Positions 47,119 through 58,913 of a stretch of DNA of 64,000 nucleotides are shown here, in pieces. The notes beneath the pieces are model-generated. The model ran no database searches. It was not told where the DNA came from and saw only the letters and a program-made list of their open reading frames with translations. The position numbers were made by a program, and so were the translations under genes. Origin of the DNA: Dryas octopetala (Eukaryota; Streptophyta; Magnoliopsida; Rosales; Rosaceae); assembly GCA_963921425.1 (NCBI GenBank), contig OY992835.1, forward strand, positions 1,116,001 to 1,180,000, given 5' to 3'. Positions within the stretch are counted from its first letter, which is position 1. The number at the start of each line of letters is the position of its first letter.

Positions 47119-47531
47119 TTTCTTTTGTCCAATCTTAGGTATAAAGTTGGAGACTTCAAAAAAAAAAATACTAATATATATATATTTATATTTATATATC
47201 ATGAGATTTCCTAAACTAAAATTTACCTAATGAATTAGACTTAGAAATTTACATCCCAAAAATACAATTATAATTAAAATACAATAAAAATCACATATTC
47301 ATCATTAGGCAAAACTTAATGGTGAAATGTTTCTAAGAAAATTTTAATAAAAACTGGCTGGTCATCACAATCTACTCCTTAAGAAATTTCGACTCAAAAT
47401 TTCATAAAGACATATCTTCTAATTAATGCACCAAAACTCAAATCGAAGATTTATCCCATCTGGTTTAACGAAGCAAACTTTCCACATATATATATATAAA
47501 ATATTTTTTCCAAGCAAAATCCTCCATATGT

Positions 47532-47899
47532 CTTAGAGCATCCACAGTAGTTGTTCAATAGTTCAATTTTGTGAATTTTTTTGGCATCTATTAAACTAAA
47601 CTGCAGTTTTAATTGCAGTGGTTATTCAATAGTTCAGTTCAAAAATTGAAGATGAGAGACAAGAAAATATAATGCAGTTCATGTGTCGATAGGAGAGGGG
47701 CTGTAGATATATATTTTTTCACATGGTGAGCCAGCTTATTGAAATGAATTTCACTTCAGAGTTAATATTTTTTATTTCTGAAATGAACTATTGATCCCCA
47801 ATTTGAAATAAACTCTACCACTACAAATCATTCTTTTATGTTTAGTTCAATTTATTACAATAAAATTGAAATGAACCTTACCACTACAGATGCTCTAAG
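47532..47899. mobile_element. MITE (about 368 bp), 'GAGCATCCACAGT' type
   Basis: Ends CTTAGAGCATCCACAGTAG and CTACAGATGCTCTAAG are inverted copies. The centre repeats the words TTCAATAGTTCA and AATTGAA. The ends look Tourist-like, but the duplication pattern is ambiguous because the termini are palindromic. Confidence 0.7.
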
Positions 47900-48504
47900 G
47901 CCCGGTTTGGGATTGTGGTGGAGGACCCAAAAGCTGCTGTAGATGACAATTCTCAATCACCTACAACAGTTTTGGTGTTTGGTAAAAAAATTAAAAAATG
48001 TTTTCCCCCACAATTCTCAACTTCCCACAGCAAAAACAGAAAGCAGGTTTCTATGTGCTTTTGAAAGCTGCAGTGAATCACAGCAACAATAAATATTTTA
48101 TTTACCCATAATACCCATATTTATTTCTATAATTTTTATTTGTTTATTTTAAATTAAAAAATATATTCATCGTTAGTTATATTTTATATTGTAATAATTA
48201 ATTATGATATTTTATTTGTACGATTAAAATTATAATATACCTAAAAAAATAATAGTGCCTAATTTTAAACCCCCTAACTACATACAAAATTTGCCTAAAC
48301 CCCCACCTATTTAAAAACTCTTTTAAAACCCCCTAATACTTACAATTCCCTTTTTAACCCCTACAATATAATGCCAAATTGACCTTAACATACGCGCACC
48401 AAGACCCACCTTACTCAGCCCATCTGACAGCGGGCCTAACTGATGCAGCCCACCCACCCAGGCAACCCACCCACTATTTTAATTCAGTAAAAAGTAAATA
48501 TTTG

Positions 48505-48592
48505 GCTTCAAAGGGGATTCGAACCCAAGACACAAAGGTTTCAAGAGATTACCCAAACACCTTACCACCTGGACCGAAGACTTTGATGTGCC
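48505..48592 (-). repeat. tRNA-like sequence (SINE-type pol III promoter)
   Basis: On the minus strand a box A-like TGGTAAGGTG (48,558-48,567) is followed after 32 bases by a perfect box B GGTTCGAATCC (48,515-48,525), the spacing of a tRNA-derived promoter. The flanks do not fold as a complete tRNA. It is most likely the head of a tRNA-derived SINE or a tRNA pseudogene. Confidence 0.5.
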
Positions 48593-48884
48593 AAGATAGG
48601 TATTTAATGATATTTATACACATTTTGAAAGATAAGAAATCTTTCTTATTTCTATTTTAATTTTAAAATTTGTGTGATTATTTTTTTATTGCTAATTTAG
48701 TGTAATTTTTTTTGTTTCAAATTTAGTTTAATTTTTTTTTATTGCAAATTAGTGTAATTAATTTTTTATTGAAAATTAGTGTAACTATTTTTTGCTCATG
48801 CTTGACTTGGGTTTGAGTCACCTTAATTGTGTGCAAATTATTATAATTTTTTTTTTTTCACATATAAAGGCATGTTATATAGTA

Positions 48885-49395
48885 GTGTGATCGATTCAGT
48901 TTCAGTGTGAGATTCAGTTTCAGTGTAATCGATTCAGTTTTAGTGTGAGATTCAGTTTCAGCGTGATCGATTTAGTTTCAGTGTCATCAATTCAATCTCA
49001 ATGTGACCGATTCAGTTTCAGTGTCATCAATTCAATCTCAATGTGACCGATTCAGTTTTAGTGTGATTGATTCAGTTTCAGTGTGATCGATTCAGTTTCA
49101 ATGTCATCAATTCAATCTCAGTGTGACCGATTTAGTTTCAGTGTGATCGATTCAGTTTCAGTGTGAGCGATTCAGTTTTAGTGTGAGATTCAGTTTCAGT
49201 GTGATCGATTCAGTCTCAGTATGATCGATTTAGTTTCAGTGTGATCGATTCAATCTCAATGTGATCGATTCAGTTTCAGTGTGGTCGATTCAGTTTCAGT
49301 GTGTTCGATTCCGTTTCAGTGTGAGATTCAATTTCAATGTGATTGATTCAGTTTTATTGTGATCAATCCAATTTCATTATGATTGATTCTGATAT
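48885..49395. repeat. 20-bp minisatellite, about 26 copies
   Basis: The unit is GTGTGATCGATTCAGTTTCA. About four units are 18 bp long (lacking part of ATCG), and several carry the variant CATCAATTCAATCTCA. The variants recur in alternating blocks. Confidence 0.96.
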
Positions 49396-49761
49396 GTGTG
49401 AAATTGAAATTGGGAAAGTGAAAATGTTGAAATTTTAAGAATCATAATTGTTTTGTAACAAGCTTGTATATTGTATGTTCGACCTTTTCGTTTTGTTTTG
49501 TTTTTTTAAATTTTAGTTTTAGGTTTTATTGGGCTTATGGGATTTAATTGTATGTTATTGTTTAGTAATTGTGTACAATCTCTATTATAAATATATGATA
49601 GTATATAGACTTTTTGTGTAGTAATTATATAATATTTGTTAAACTCTATAAATTAAACTAAGCCATTTAGTTTTACAACTTGTTGTGTAGTTGGGTTGGT
49701 TGGGAGGTGTATGTTTATTCCACTTGTCTTGTGTTCCGTTCTCCATGGCTGCTTTATTTTT

Positions 49762-49868
49762 CTTTAGTTAATTTTTACTGCAATGTAGGCTATGTAGCAT
49801 GTGGGCCAGGATGGGCTTTAGTTAATTTTTACTGCAATGTAGGCTATGTAGCATGTGGGCCAGGATGG
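49762..49868. repeat. 54-bp direct duplication
   Basis: The segment beginning CTTTAGTTAATTTTTACTGC at 49,762 is repeated without visible change at 49,816, implying a recent event. Confidence 0.95.
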
Positions 49869-50815
49869 AGAAGTAACGCATGGGCCAGTGAGCAGCGCGT
49901 GGACCAAGGCACGCATGGGCAACTAAGATTAAACATCATAATATTGTTTTCATATTGATCAGAGATTCAAGGGGCAGCAACTAAGATTAAACCTCAACTA
50001 AGGAGGTATCAATAAATTCTAAGAACACTGGAGGTTTTGAAATAACTCTACTACTAATTGGGGGTTATTAATTATTTACTAAAAAAATAAAAGTCTATTG
50101 ACTTTAGATACCAAATTGTAATGTTTTTTCATTTCAACTACCAAAACATTTATGTCATTTCAGTTTAGGTACTAAATTTCAGTTTAGGTACCAACTTTAA
50201 AAAATATGATTATATCGAGTTGTGACTGTCTAACAGTCATAACTTTTTTATTGATTTGTTGTTTTTTCAATATTTGTAAGGCTTAAACTTTAATATTTAG
50301 TCTTTGAGTTATATGACTTCATCCTCCAAACCTAAATCAAAAGTATGAAATTCTTAAAAATTTTGATTTTTTATAAATTTTAAACAGTCACAACTGTAAC
50401 TGTTCGACAGTCACAACTGTAAAACAAACTGATTTGTGACCTAATCCAAAATATTTTATTCTAGGTTAGTACCTAAACTAAAAAAAATTAGTGTCTTACT
50501 GTTTTACTGAAAAACTATTGATATTTGGTATTTAATCCTAATTTTCTAAAAAAATAATAGGCATACTTATTTAATAATGTTGTTCTTAAAAAAATTAATG
50601 CTAATAAGTGAAAGGCACTTTCAGAATCATGTCTATTTTAGTAATTATACACAGTCACAACATTTTTATATTAACATTTACCAAACATTTTGATACTGTT
50701 TTTTACACTCACAGCACTTTTGAAAACATAGTTTACCAAATAATCAACTGTTTTATTTTATAGTTAACTTTACTTCACAGCTATGTTTCCTCACAGTAAT
50801 ACCAAACTGGCCTTA

Positions 50816-51185
50816 GAGTCAAATTAAAATCATAAGGAAACAACCTAAGCAATAATGTCATGGTTCTTAAAGTTCCCCACTATAGTAGAAAGAAATAAAA
50901 AGCAACGTACAATATCTTCCATAACATCCCCAATGCATAGACACCGTAAAAAGGCAAAAAGAAATAAAACACAATTTGTATAAGTACTGCCAGGCCATTT
51001 TGGCATAATTAACACGAGCTACAGCTTGGCCAAAAAAAAAAACCACAAGAGCTACAGGAAAACTGAAAAACTACAGAGACGTCAATAAATTAAGGACGTA
51101 ATCTTCTTACTTAGCACTAAGTAAGAAGATTACATATATATATATATAATTAAAGTACTCGGATGAAATTTATTATACAGGCTCG
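50816..51185. other. Intergenic DNA with a 36-bp palindrome
   Basis: The stretch at 51,098-51,133 (GTAATCTTCTTACTTAGC followed by its inverted copy) is a palindrome with one mismatch and no loop. The rest is unremarkable. Confidence 0.6.
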
Positions 51186-51570
51186 TTCTATTGAGGTATA
51201 CCTCAACTTATTTATGTTGAGGTATGACCTTATTGGGGCCCACACGAATCGTTTTGTGTCGATCCGAACCGTTCATTTTTTACATCTTCATTGATAGATC
51301 ATCTTTGCAAAAAATTAGCCAAATCAGAAATCATTTGCCTATCTAACTTTGATCAAACAAATGAACGGTTTCATCAAAAATATTTGGTTCGTCCATTTAT
51401 TTGATCAAAGTTAAATAGGCAAATGATTTCCGATTTGGCTAATTTTTTGCAAAAATGATCTATCAATAGAGATGTAAAAAATGAACGATTTGGATCGATA
51501 CAAAATGGCTTGTGTGAGCTTTAACAGGATATACCTCAACATAAATAAGTTGAGGTATACCTCAATAGAA
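51186..51570. mobile_element. Palindromic MITE, family A copy 1, just downstream of the acyl-activating enzyme gene
   Basis: Ends TTCTATTGAGGTATACCTC and GAGGTATACCTCAATAGAA. The two halves are inverted copies over nearly the full 385 bp (arms about 180 bp). Relatives lie at 57,980-58,361 and 58,914-59,308. It ends about 90 bp from the stop codon of the gene at 51,663, so it may be in its 3' untranslated region. Confidence 0.85.
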
Positions 51571-51662
51571 GGAATATAATTTATTATATATATATATAGA
51601 CTATAGTCAACTTTATAAATTCAAAATAAATACTGAACTCGGGCGAGTCGACTCCACCAATA

Positions 51663-53327
51663 TTACATCCGACTTGTCCTTGTTCCAATTCCTTTGGCAA
51701 TCTCTCTGAGCAGAAACTTCTGAATCTTCCCGGTGGAAGTCTTTGGCAGCTCCTCCTTGATCACCACCGTCTTCGGCACCATGAAGTGCGGCAGCTTATC
51801 CCTGCAAAACTCCACGATATCTTTCTCCGATGGCTTCTCAGGCAATCCCTCTTTCAAGCTAACAAACGCACACGGTGTCTCCCCCCAAAACTCATCGGGT
51901 CGGGCCACCACAGCCGCTTCGTTGATTGCCGGGTGGGTATACAGCACCGACTCCACCTCCACGCTGCTCAAGTTCTCTCCCCCACTTATGATCACATCCT
52001 TGGAACGGTCCTTGATCTCCAGATACCCATCTGGATGCATCACCGCCATGTCACCCGTATAAAACCACCCGTTTTGTCTCAGACATTTGGCTGTGTTTTC
52101 CGGGTCTTTGAAATAACCCAACATCACAGAACCCCCTTTGAAAACGACCTCACCAATCGAATGCCCATCTCGTTTCACACCCGTACCCGACTCCGGGTCC
52201 ACCACATCCACCTCCGCCATCCCAATCGTCCTCACCCCTTGCCTCGCCTTCAGCCTCGCTCTCTCCATCCCCGGAAGCCGGTCCCACTGTGGCTTCCAAG
52301 CGCATGACACCGTGACTCCACCTGTTTCGGTCAACCCGTACCCGTGACTCACAATAAACCCGAGTGACTCGGCTCGGAGTAGCACGGCGGATGGCGGTGG
52401 AGCTCCGCCTGTTATAATATAAACCGGGTTTTGGATCGGGTCGGGTCTTGGTTGGTTGACTAGCATGTTGAGCACGACAGGTGCGGCACACATGTGAGTG
52501 ACCTTATGCTTGTGAATCAATTCGTAGATTTTTGGACCGTCGAATTTTCGGAGGCAAATATTGGTGCCTCCGACGGCGGCCATGCCCCAAGGGAAGCCCC
52601 AGCCGTTGGAATGAAACATTGGTAGGGTCCACAAGTAGACACAGTTATTGGGGACGGACCAATCTATGAGGGCAGCAAGTACGGTGATGCAAAAGCCTCT
52701 GTGGCAATGCACGACGCCCTTGGGAGACGACGTCGTTCCGGAGGTGTAGTTTAGTACCATGGGGTCCCACTCGCTTTTGGGCTGGACCCACTTGAACCCT
52801 GGATCACCATTTTCCACCATGTTCTCAAAACTATCAAGGAAGTGATGGTCAACGGTCGAGATGGAGTCGTCCTGATGGTCGGTGATGAGGACGAGAGGGG
52901 GTCGAGGAAGGTGGGGAGGGAAGAGAGAGAGGGCATGGAGGAGGAGAGAGAGGGAGAGGGAGTCAACGAAGATGAGTTTGGATTGGCTGTGGCGGAGGAG
53001 TACGGAGATGGAGTGGGGGTCCAGGCGGGTGTTGATGTTGTTGAGGATGGCGCCGGACATGGGAACCGCGAACTGAAGCTCGTACATGGCGGGGATGTTG
53101 GGGGCCACCACGGACACCACCGAATGATGTCCGACGTGGGATGAGATGGAGGAAGCCAGCTGGAGGCATCGACGGTGGGTTTGGGACCACGTGTAGGTGG
53201 TGGTGTTGTAGATGATGGATGGGCAGTCGCCGTACACCGTCGCAGCTCGTTCTAACCAGTTTAGGGGAGTCAGAGGGCAGAGGTTTGCGGGGCTTGGCTG
53301 CAATTGTTCCATTGGATATTGATTCAT
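51663..53327 (-). CDS. Acyl-activating enzyme (AMP-dependent acyl-CoA ligase), peroxisomal type, single exon, 554 aa
   Basis: Member of the ANL/AMP-binding superfamily: it should activate a carboxylic acid with ATP to the acyl-adenylate and transfer it to CoA. Motifs: ATP loop YTSGTTSSPKG (194-204), HGYGLTE (328-334), YTGD (423-426), hinge region RSKDVIISGGEN (441-452), and the C-terminal lysine in PKTSTGKIQK (Lys534). The last three residues, SRM, are an established plant PTS1 variant, so peroxisomal import is likely. Length and sequence fit the plant AAE group that includes AAE1-type ligases and benzoate-CoA ligase BZO1. The substrate (short- or branched-chain or aromatic acid) cannot be told from sequence. 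There are two possible starts, Met1 and Met6; Met6 (MEQLQPSPANLCPLTP) aligns with the family start. A TATA box lies about 48 bp upstream. No introns, stops or frameshifts. Confidence 0.93.
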   Translation of the reverse strand: MNQYPMEQLQPSPANLCPLTPLNWLERAATVYGDCPSIIYNTTTYTWSQTHRRCLQLASSISSHVGHHSVVSVVAPNIPAMYELQFAVPMSGAILNNINTRLDPHSISVLLRHSQSKLIFVDSLSLSLLLHALSLFPPHLPRPPLVLITDHQDDSISTVDHHFLDSFENMVENGDPGFKWVQPKSEWDPMVLNYTSGTTSSPKGVVHCHRGFCITVLAALIDWSVPNNCVYLWTLPMFHSNGWGFPWGMAAVGGTNICLRKFDGPKIYELIHKHKVTHMCAAPVVLNMLVNQPRPDPIQNPVYIITGGAPPPSAVLLRAESLGFIVSHGYGLTETGGVTVSCAWKPQWDRLPGMERARLKARQGVRTIGMAEVDVVDPESGTGVKRDGHSIGEVVFKGGSVMLGYFKDPENTAKCLRQNGWFYTGDMAVMHPDGYLEIKDRSKDVIISGGENLSSVEVESVLYTHPAINEAAVVARPDEFWGETPCAFVSLKEGLPEKPSEKDIVEFCRDKLPHFMVPKTVVIKEELPKTSTGKIQKFLLREIAKGIGTRTSRM

Positions 53328-53374
53328 TCCAAGGAAAGTGGTCGATGCTGATGTACATATATATACGCGAGGGG

Positions 53375-53380
53375 TTTATA
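53375..53380 (-). promoter_or_regulatory. TATA box of the acyl-activating enzyme gene
   Basis: The minus strand reads CTATAAACCCC, a canonical plant TATA motif 48 bp before Met1. Transcription would start near 53,345, giving a very short leader. A second AT-rich candidate (TATATATAC) lies at about 53,357-53,366. Confidence 0.55.
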
Positions 53381-53840
53381 GCTTTTAATCCTTGAATAAG
53401 ATTGAGATAAAAACAAAAAAAATATATAGTGCTTTAATTGATATAAAATAAAAGTACGTGTCCTTCATGAACACAAAATAAAATTAATATCCTAAAATAA
53501 AAGAATCATCAAAGTATGTATTCTGTTTGTAAATTTTTCTCATTATGGAATGTTATGTATTTTTTATAATATTATATAGTTCACACTTATTTAGAGCTAT
53601 AATCGCCAAATAAAACTTAAGAAAATAGAAAATTAAGAAAAGCATAAGCCCACCTACCCACCCACCCTCCCTCCCCCCCTCCCCTCCTCAACCCTATACT
53701 AGCTAGCTAGTTTACCTATTAGCATACCTATACTAGTGTGTCTGAAAATACCAAATTAAATTATTGAAAATGCCTAAATTAAAGAAAATATCTAAACAAA
53801 ATACCTAACAAAAAATATCAAACACAATAAAATAAAATTT
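53381..53840. other. Upstream region of the acyl-activating enzyme gene
   Basis: AT-rich, with a C-rich run at about 53,650-53,690. No element is recognised before the MITE at 53,841. Confidence 0.4.
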
Positions 53841-53999
53841 ATTAGTGTATTGTATCTGATACATCACCACATTGTATAACCAATTCAACGTGTAAGAGTA
53901 TTATTAGATGATATATATATATATTTATATTAGTAAAATATAGTATTAATAACATCAAATCATATTATGACATGTTGGATTGGTTACATCACGTGACGG
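53841..53999. mobile_element. Small palindromic MITE, family B copy 2
   Basis: Inverted ends contain ATCTGATACATCACCAC, and TTGGATTGGTTACATCACGT at the right. The centre holds ATATTAGTAAAATATAGTATTAATA. Located about 500 bp upstream of the acyl-activating enzyme ATG. Confidence 0.7.
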
Positions 54000-55560
54000 T
54001 TTTTCTCTCACTTTCTCTTTATTTCTCTCACTTCTTTTTTCTCTCTCTTCAACCCCTCCCACCCGTGCCCACGACTTCTTGGAAAAAGAACACCTAAGCC
54101 TAAGGAAACCAACGTTGGTGATTTGGGAGTATATCAATCTCTTACTCATATATGTACCAACTTCATGGTGTTTGATGCAATGGATGATGGTCATTGGGCT
54201 GGATTGGTACACGGTGTTTCGGTCTAAAAACAACCTCGTCCACATGTCAGGCCGAGGGTTCGCCACGTGGCATATTTTATTGCAGGCGTGCCACCGCCTT
54301 GATATTTGGACTTCGGCAGACAAAGAAAACTTGGCCATTATAAGTCCGGCCCAATTTGACTTCCAATCAATCGATCTCTCGGCCTAGAGAAAAGAAGCTT
54401 ATCTCGGCCCTGGATCTTTGCTTGCCTCATCTAGCATTAGGACTTCACTCGTTTGTGTCTAGTCTAACCCTATGGGTGAACTCAAAAACACTGACCACTA
54501 GAATAAAGGTATTTTGTTCTAGTTTAATCCTTCTAACTCTTATTTGGAAAAAAAACACCATATGACTCCTTTTTTTTAAAATAAAGCCCTTTTTTTATTT
54601 TTAATAAAGCCCTTTGACCATTGCCTTATCAAAGAAATATGTCATTATGTTTTTATTTTTTTAGGGTATAGGATACGGATTCACCTCATACCTTCCTAGA
54701 GTATATAATTGGGTTTGTGGACACTTCATGTTAGGTTTTAACTATGAGATTTTGGGCTATAGAATGAGGTTTGTGGACGTTGCATGTTAGGTTTAACTCT
54801 AAGATTAAATTTCAGAGTTAAAACCTAATATAAAGCCGACAAACTAACACTTGAGGAAGAAGTAAAATGCACTACCAAACACTTGAAAATGGCCGTTGAA
54901 CGCTCGGCGCCTAATATGTGTAAAAAAAAAAAAAACTAATGGACCAATATTGAGTAACATAGAATGATTATAATATTATTGGAGTTTAGTTAAAATTTTA
55001 AAAGTCATAAGACTTTAGTCTGTAAATTGTAAAACTAAAGGATTTGGATGAAAATCTCCTTTTTTTTAAGAAAATAAAAATAATATACTTTGATATGGAA
55101 AATAAAGATAATGTAATGAGGGTGTGGCAATAGCAATGTACATATATATACACAACATGATGGTCAGACTAAGGAATTAAATTTTGGATTTCGATAAATT
55201 TCGATAAATTTCAGGAAATTTCAGTAAATTTCGCCGAAATTTTTGAAATTTCAGCGAAATCTTCGTGAAAAATTATTAAATATGTGTTTCGATTTCAAAA
55301 TCCTAAAAAAACGAAATTTAATACCTTGGGTTAGACCATTTAATCCAATACTAGTAAAATGGCTTGTCGCCATAGTAAAATTTGCAATTTTGCAAAGTAT
55401 ATCTTTTGTACGTACTGCGAGATATCAAAGCTATTCAAGTGCGAACATGCAAACGTGCGCACCTATTATCGAACACTCGGTAACACCGCTGAGAGTTCGG
55501 TGAAGTTTTTTTAAATCAAGCGATCACTTCATGCAATGCTCAGTGCTGCTTCCTCTGTCG
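54000..55560. other. Intergenic DNA with dispersed short repeats
   Basis: 54,000-54,450 has a CT-rich start and a CCACGTGGC box (about 54,264) but no recognised gene. 54,660-54,810 carries two copies of a TGCATGTTAGGTTTTAACT-like module. 55,190-55,290 is a run of AAATTTC-type words in both orientations. No coding similarity. Confidence 0.45.
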
Positions 55561-55738
55561 ATTTTTTAGGGTATAGACCGAGAATTTCACTCTATACCCT
55601 TCTAAGGTATAAAATGACCTTTGTGGATGCATTATGTTAGAGTTTAACTATAAGACTTTGGGAGGATAACCCCATGAGTACATAAAATATATATGAGTCT
55701 CACCTTATTGTGAGAGGATATCCATTAAAGACTAGAGC

Positions 55739-55769
<31 letters not shown>

Positions 55770-57979
55770 TACATGACATCAGATGATATTATGAGATGAT
55801 AGAGTATACTGGGTCCCGTACGTATGAGAGATGCATCTAAAATGTATAGAATTGTGATAAGAGAAGTTTTCCTCTTTTTATTGAATGCTTGTCTAGCTAT
55901 ACAATGAATGATATATATATGACTATACAAGAGTTGATTTGCAGGGCTTGGCAAGTACTGGTCCATTTGAATGATTGCAAGGAAAATGGGGAAATAAAAG
56001 TGACAGTACTGACAACGAGAGGATAAGAAGTGGTGATAATGCTCAGGAAGCAGCTGCAATGGCAGCATAATATATACAGTTGTATACACAACATGAGGGA
56101 CGTCAGAGACTCAGAGCATGTCTATCTTCAACAATAGTAAAAATGGCTTCTCGCAATTTATTTGCAAGGGTACAAATTTTATGTATAGTTAGTTTAGAAA
56201 TATTTTTTTTTTTCTTCTCATCAAGCTTTCAAATTTTGAGTTAATGTAATAAAGTTCACTGGAGACTCTAGTCACTCTACGATATGTGTTAGAAAAAACA
56301 AAACTATATTTGAAATTTATTTCATTCCAATTCACACACTTTTATAATTGTCAAACAGTAACGTCACGTTACCAACTATCAATTACACATACACCTTTAA
56401 ATTTTTTTTCTTTTGGATAAAAGAAAATTTTGGGTTTTATTAAAGCCAAAAATGGAAAAATGGGCTAATAGGCCTGTCCGCTTTTTATTGATCCAAGAAC
56501 TCTGCGTTTTTTATTCTTCGGATTTTATAATATAATCTTTGTTCGACAATAAAAACTATTGTCACTTTGCAACCGTGACAACTAAAAAATCGCATAAAAA
56601 TTATGCTTATAAATATACTTTATATATTTTTCTTAAATAAACATGTCAAAAATTTAAAAACCAACATAAAACATAAATTTTAATCTTATGTAGTCACATT
56701 CACTTGTATTTTAATAGTAACAATGATAGTTAAGGATTCCCACCGTCAAATTGTTATTATTTGATAATGACAATCATATTCTAGTATAGGAAAAAAAATA
56801 AAAAATACAAGGACAGGCCAAACACTCCACCATGTTTAATGAGCATCTCCTCTTTAAAATGCGGGATTCTTTATCATTTTTGAAAGAAAAGGTGGACCTT
56901 TTAATATTGCAATATTAGGTGGGTTGATTTAATATTTCTTTTTTTAACATTTTTTGTTTTTATTTTCTTGGGACTTGTGTATCAATTTCTTGTAGTGATG
57001 TATTAACAAAGAAACATATAAGTATAACTAAAATCTATTTCAATAATTATTATTTGGATCATGAATAAAATCTCTAATAGAATAGTAATATATTTGTTCA
57101 TAACTAGGCCCACGTGGATCTCATTTATTTGAAAAAGAATAACAATAATGATAGGTATCTCAAATTAATGATGTGACAGTACATATGTCAGTGTTTTACT
57201 TATTATAAATAAATGAGTCTAGAATAAGCCTTAATTGGATTCTTGAGACAATACTGCTATGTGTATTTGAGATCCAAATTTTGTATACAAAGTTGAAATT
57301 CCTAGCAGCACTCTTACTCATAAAATATATGTATTTTTCACAAGTTAAAATTAATGCTTCAAGTTCACATAAATTTGTAAGAATTAATTTTAATAATTCA
57401 GTATTTCATTCAACACTTATGTGATTGAAGATTAAAAGAAGCTCTTTGAAGGTCTTATTTATTTTTAATCAGAATTTCGTAAATACCATAAAATTAAAAA
57501 TAATATAGGTGTATATTTTGCCTATTAATTGAAATTCATCAGTATTTTATGAAATATGTTCTTCTGGTAGCTATCTACATCAAAATTAATGCATGGACAG
57601 GTACGTAACCAAACAAGTGATTTAACAAACACATTGGAAGCATTGATCCGAGATATATCAAGCTTAAAGGCAATCAGTTATACCTGCACATTGAACGCAT
57701 TCGACAAAAACATGTTTCAAAAATTTCATGTGCACACAAATCACCCAATAAGTTGCACTAAAGAACAAAAGTTTCCGGCAGTCATATCAACTCATCAGCG
57801 CAAACTTAATTAGCCAGACAAGCAATTTAACAAAACATATTGAAAGCATTAATCAAAGATATATATATATATATGAAAATTTTCAGATAATTAAGGACGG
57901 TTGCACCATGCGAACGTCGACACAGTGTCGACAGAATCTCTTGTCGACCCCATGTTGGCAGTATATATATATACAGAGG
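55561..57979. other. Intergenic AT-rich DNA
   Basis: A third TTAGGTTTTAAC-like module is at 55,563-55,655 and an (AT)n run at about 55,742-55,770. A near-palindrome GTCGACACAGTGTCGAC is at about 57,914-57,930. Short open frames here show no family resemblance. Confidence 0.4.
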
Positions 57980-58361
57980 CCTCTTAGGTATACATCAACT
58001 TAAACATGATGATATATGGCTTGTGAGACCCACTTTACATTATAATTCGATGATCAAAGTCGTTTATTTTTTAAGTCAATACATAGGGATCATCTTTGTG
58101 AAAAATTAAATAGATCGAAAATAGTTTAACCATTTGATTAAAGGGCATCATTTCAAGTATTAATGGACTCCATATATTCGTCTATTTATTCTATTACAAT
58201 TAAATGTCTTAATGGTTTCCGATTTACCTAATTTTTTGCAAGAATGATTATTGTATAGAGATTTAAAAAATAGAAGGCTTAGATCATCAAATTACAATGC
58301 GGAGTGGGTCCCACAAGCCATACCTCATCATATTTAAGATGAGGCATACCTCAACGGAAGG
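57980..58361. mobile_element. Palindromic MITE, family A copy 2
   Basis: Inverted arms of about 180 bp, with TTAAACATGATGATATATGG at the left and a matching ...CATCATATTTAAG at the right. Both arms contain the word TTTTTTGCAA or its complement. Same family as 51,186-51,570. Confidence 0.75.
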
Positions 58362-58913
58362 AGATCGATGTGAGGATAATCATTAGAGATGAGTCTATCT
58401 GCGCCCTTTATTATATTTTTACATCCTCTATTATATTTTTTGAAATTTAATATAGGGTGTAAAAATAAGGTGGAAAATAGGACTGGGGGGTGGGAACATA
58501 AGTACTCATCCTAAATTAGCTAACTGGATAGCTAATATGTTGGACAATGATTTTGAGAGAAAATAAACTAATATAGCTAGGGAGGGGGAACAAAATTTTC
58601 AAGCAACCATGTCAAATCCACGCAATTATTTGCCTGAGTTTTTTTGGGTTTAATGTATTTTACTAGAAAAAGAAAAACTTATTTTACTGGAAATCAGTTT
58701 TCAATTAATGCTTTTAAAGAAAGTCGAGTAAGGTATGTCACATACTAATCCTAGCTACCTAATCTCATGAAATAGATGCTTTCTTTATGTTATATCTCAA
58801 ACAAGCAACTCATTCAAAGACAAGCCCTTTCCATTTTAATAAAGATTCTAATTTTCTGGACTTGAATTTGACACAAAAGTATCATTAGCTTCAAGTGTAT
58901 ATATATATAAAGG
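58362..58913. other. Spacer between two family A MITEs
   Basis: No gene or repeat recognised. Confidence 0.4.

Larger units (their letters stand above)
44393..47372 (-). mobile_element. Chromovirus (Tekay-like) LTR, minus strand, with a second LTR inside
   Basis: On the minus strand GGAGTAGATTG and then TGTGATGACC (47,372) repeat the 'GTAGATTG-TGTGA' junction seen at 25,121-25,130. The other end, CGAGGTCGGGCCGTACC (44,393), parallels the end of the LTR at 34,072. Shared landmarks (CTCTTTGAAATCC; ACTGAAAACACACACCAC) confirm kinship. A 1,071-bp LTR is inserted at 45,648-46,718. Old and diverged. Confidence 0.6.
47898..50815. mobile_element. hAT-like non-autonomous element (about 2.9 kb)
   Basis: The left end is CTAAGGCCCGGTTTGGGATT and the right end AATACCAAACTGGCCTTAG, inverted. 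Short words such as TTTGGTAAA occur subterminally at both ends. No transposase is present. The interior holds a tRNA-like sequence, a 20-bp minisatellite and a 54-bp duplication. The two ends could belong to separate elements; that they pair is inference from their similarity. Confidence 0.5.

Noticed and set aside
46903-47202. Poly-Asn and poly-Ile open frames
   Set aside because: Translations of the (ATT)n microsatellite.
48505-48592. A functional tRNA gene
   Set aside because: Boxes A and B are good, but the arms needed for a complete cloverleaf could not be paired by eye, so it is listed only as tRNA-like.
52842-53358. Open frames antisense or out of frame to the acyl-activating enzyme gene
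   Set aside because: Shadows of a GC-biased real coding region.
57589-57813. 74-residue open frame
   Set aside because: No recognisable family and no splice or promoter context; AT-rich intergenic DNA.
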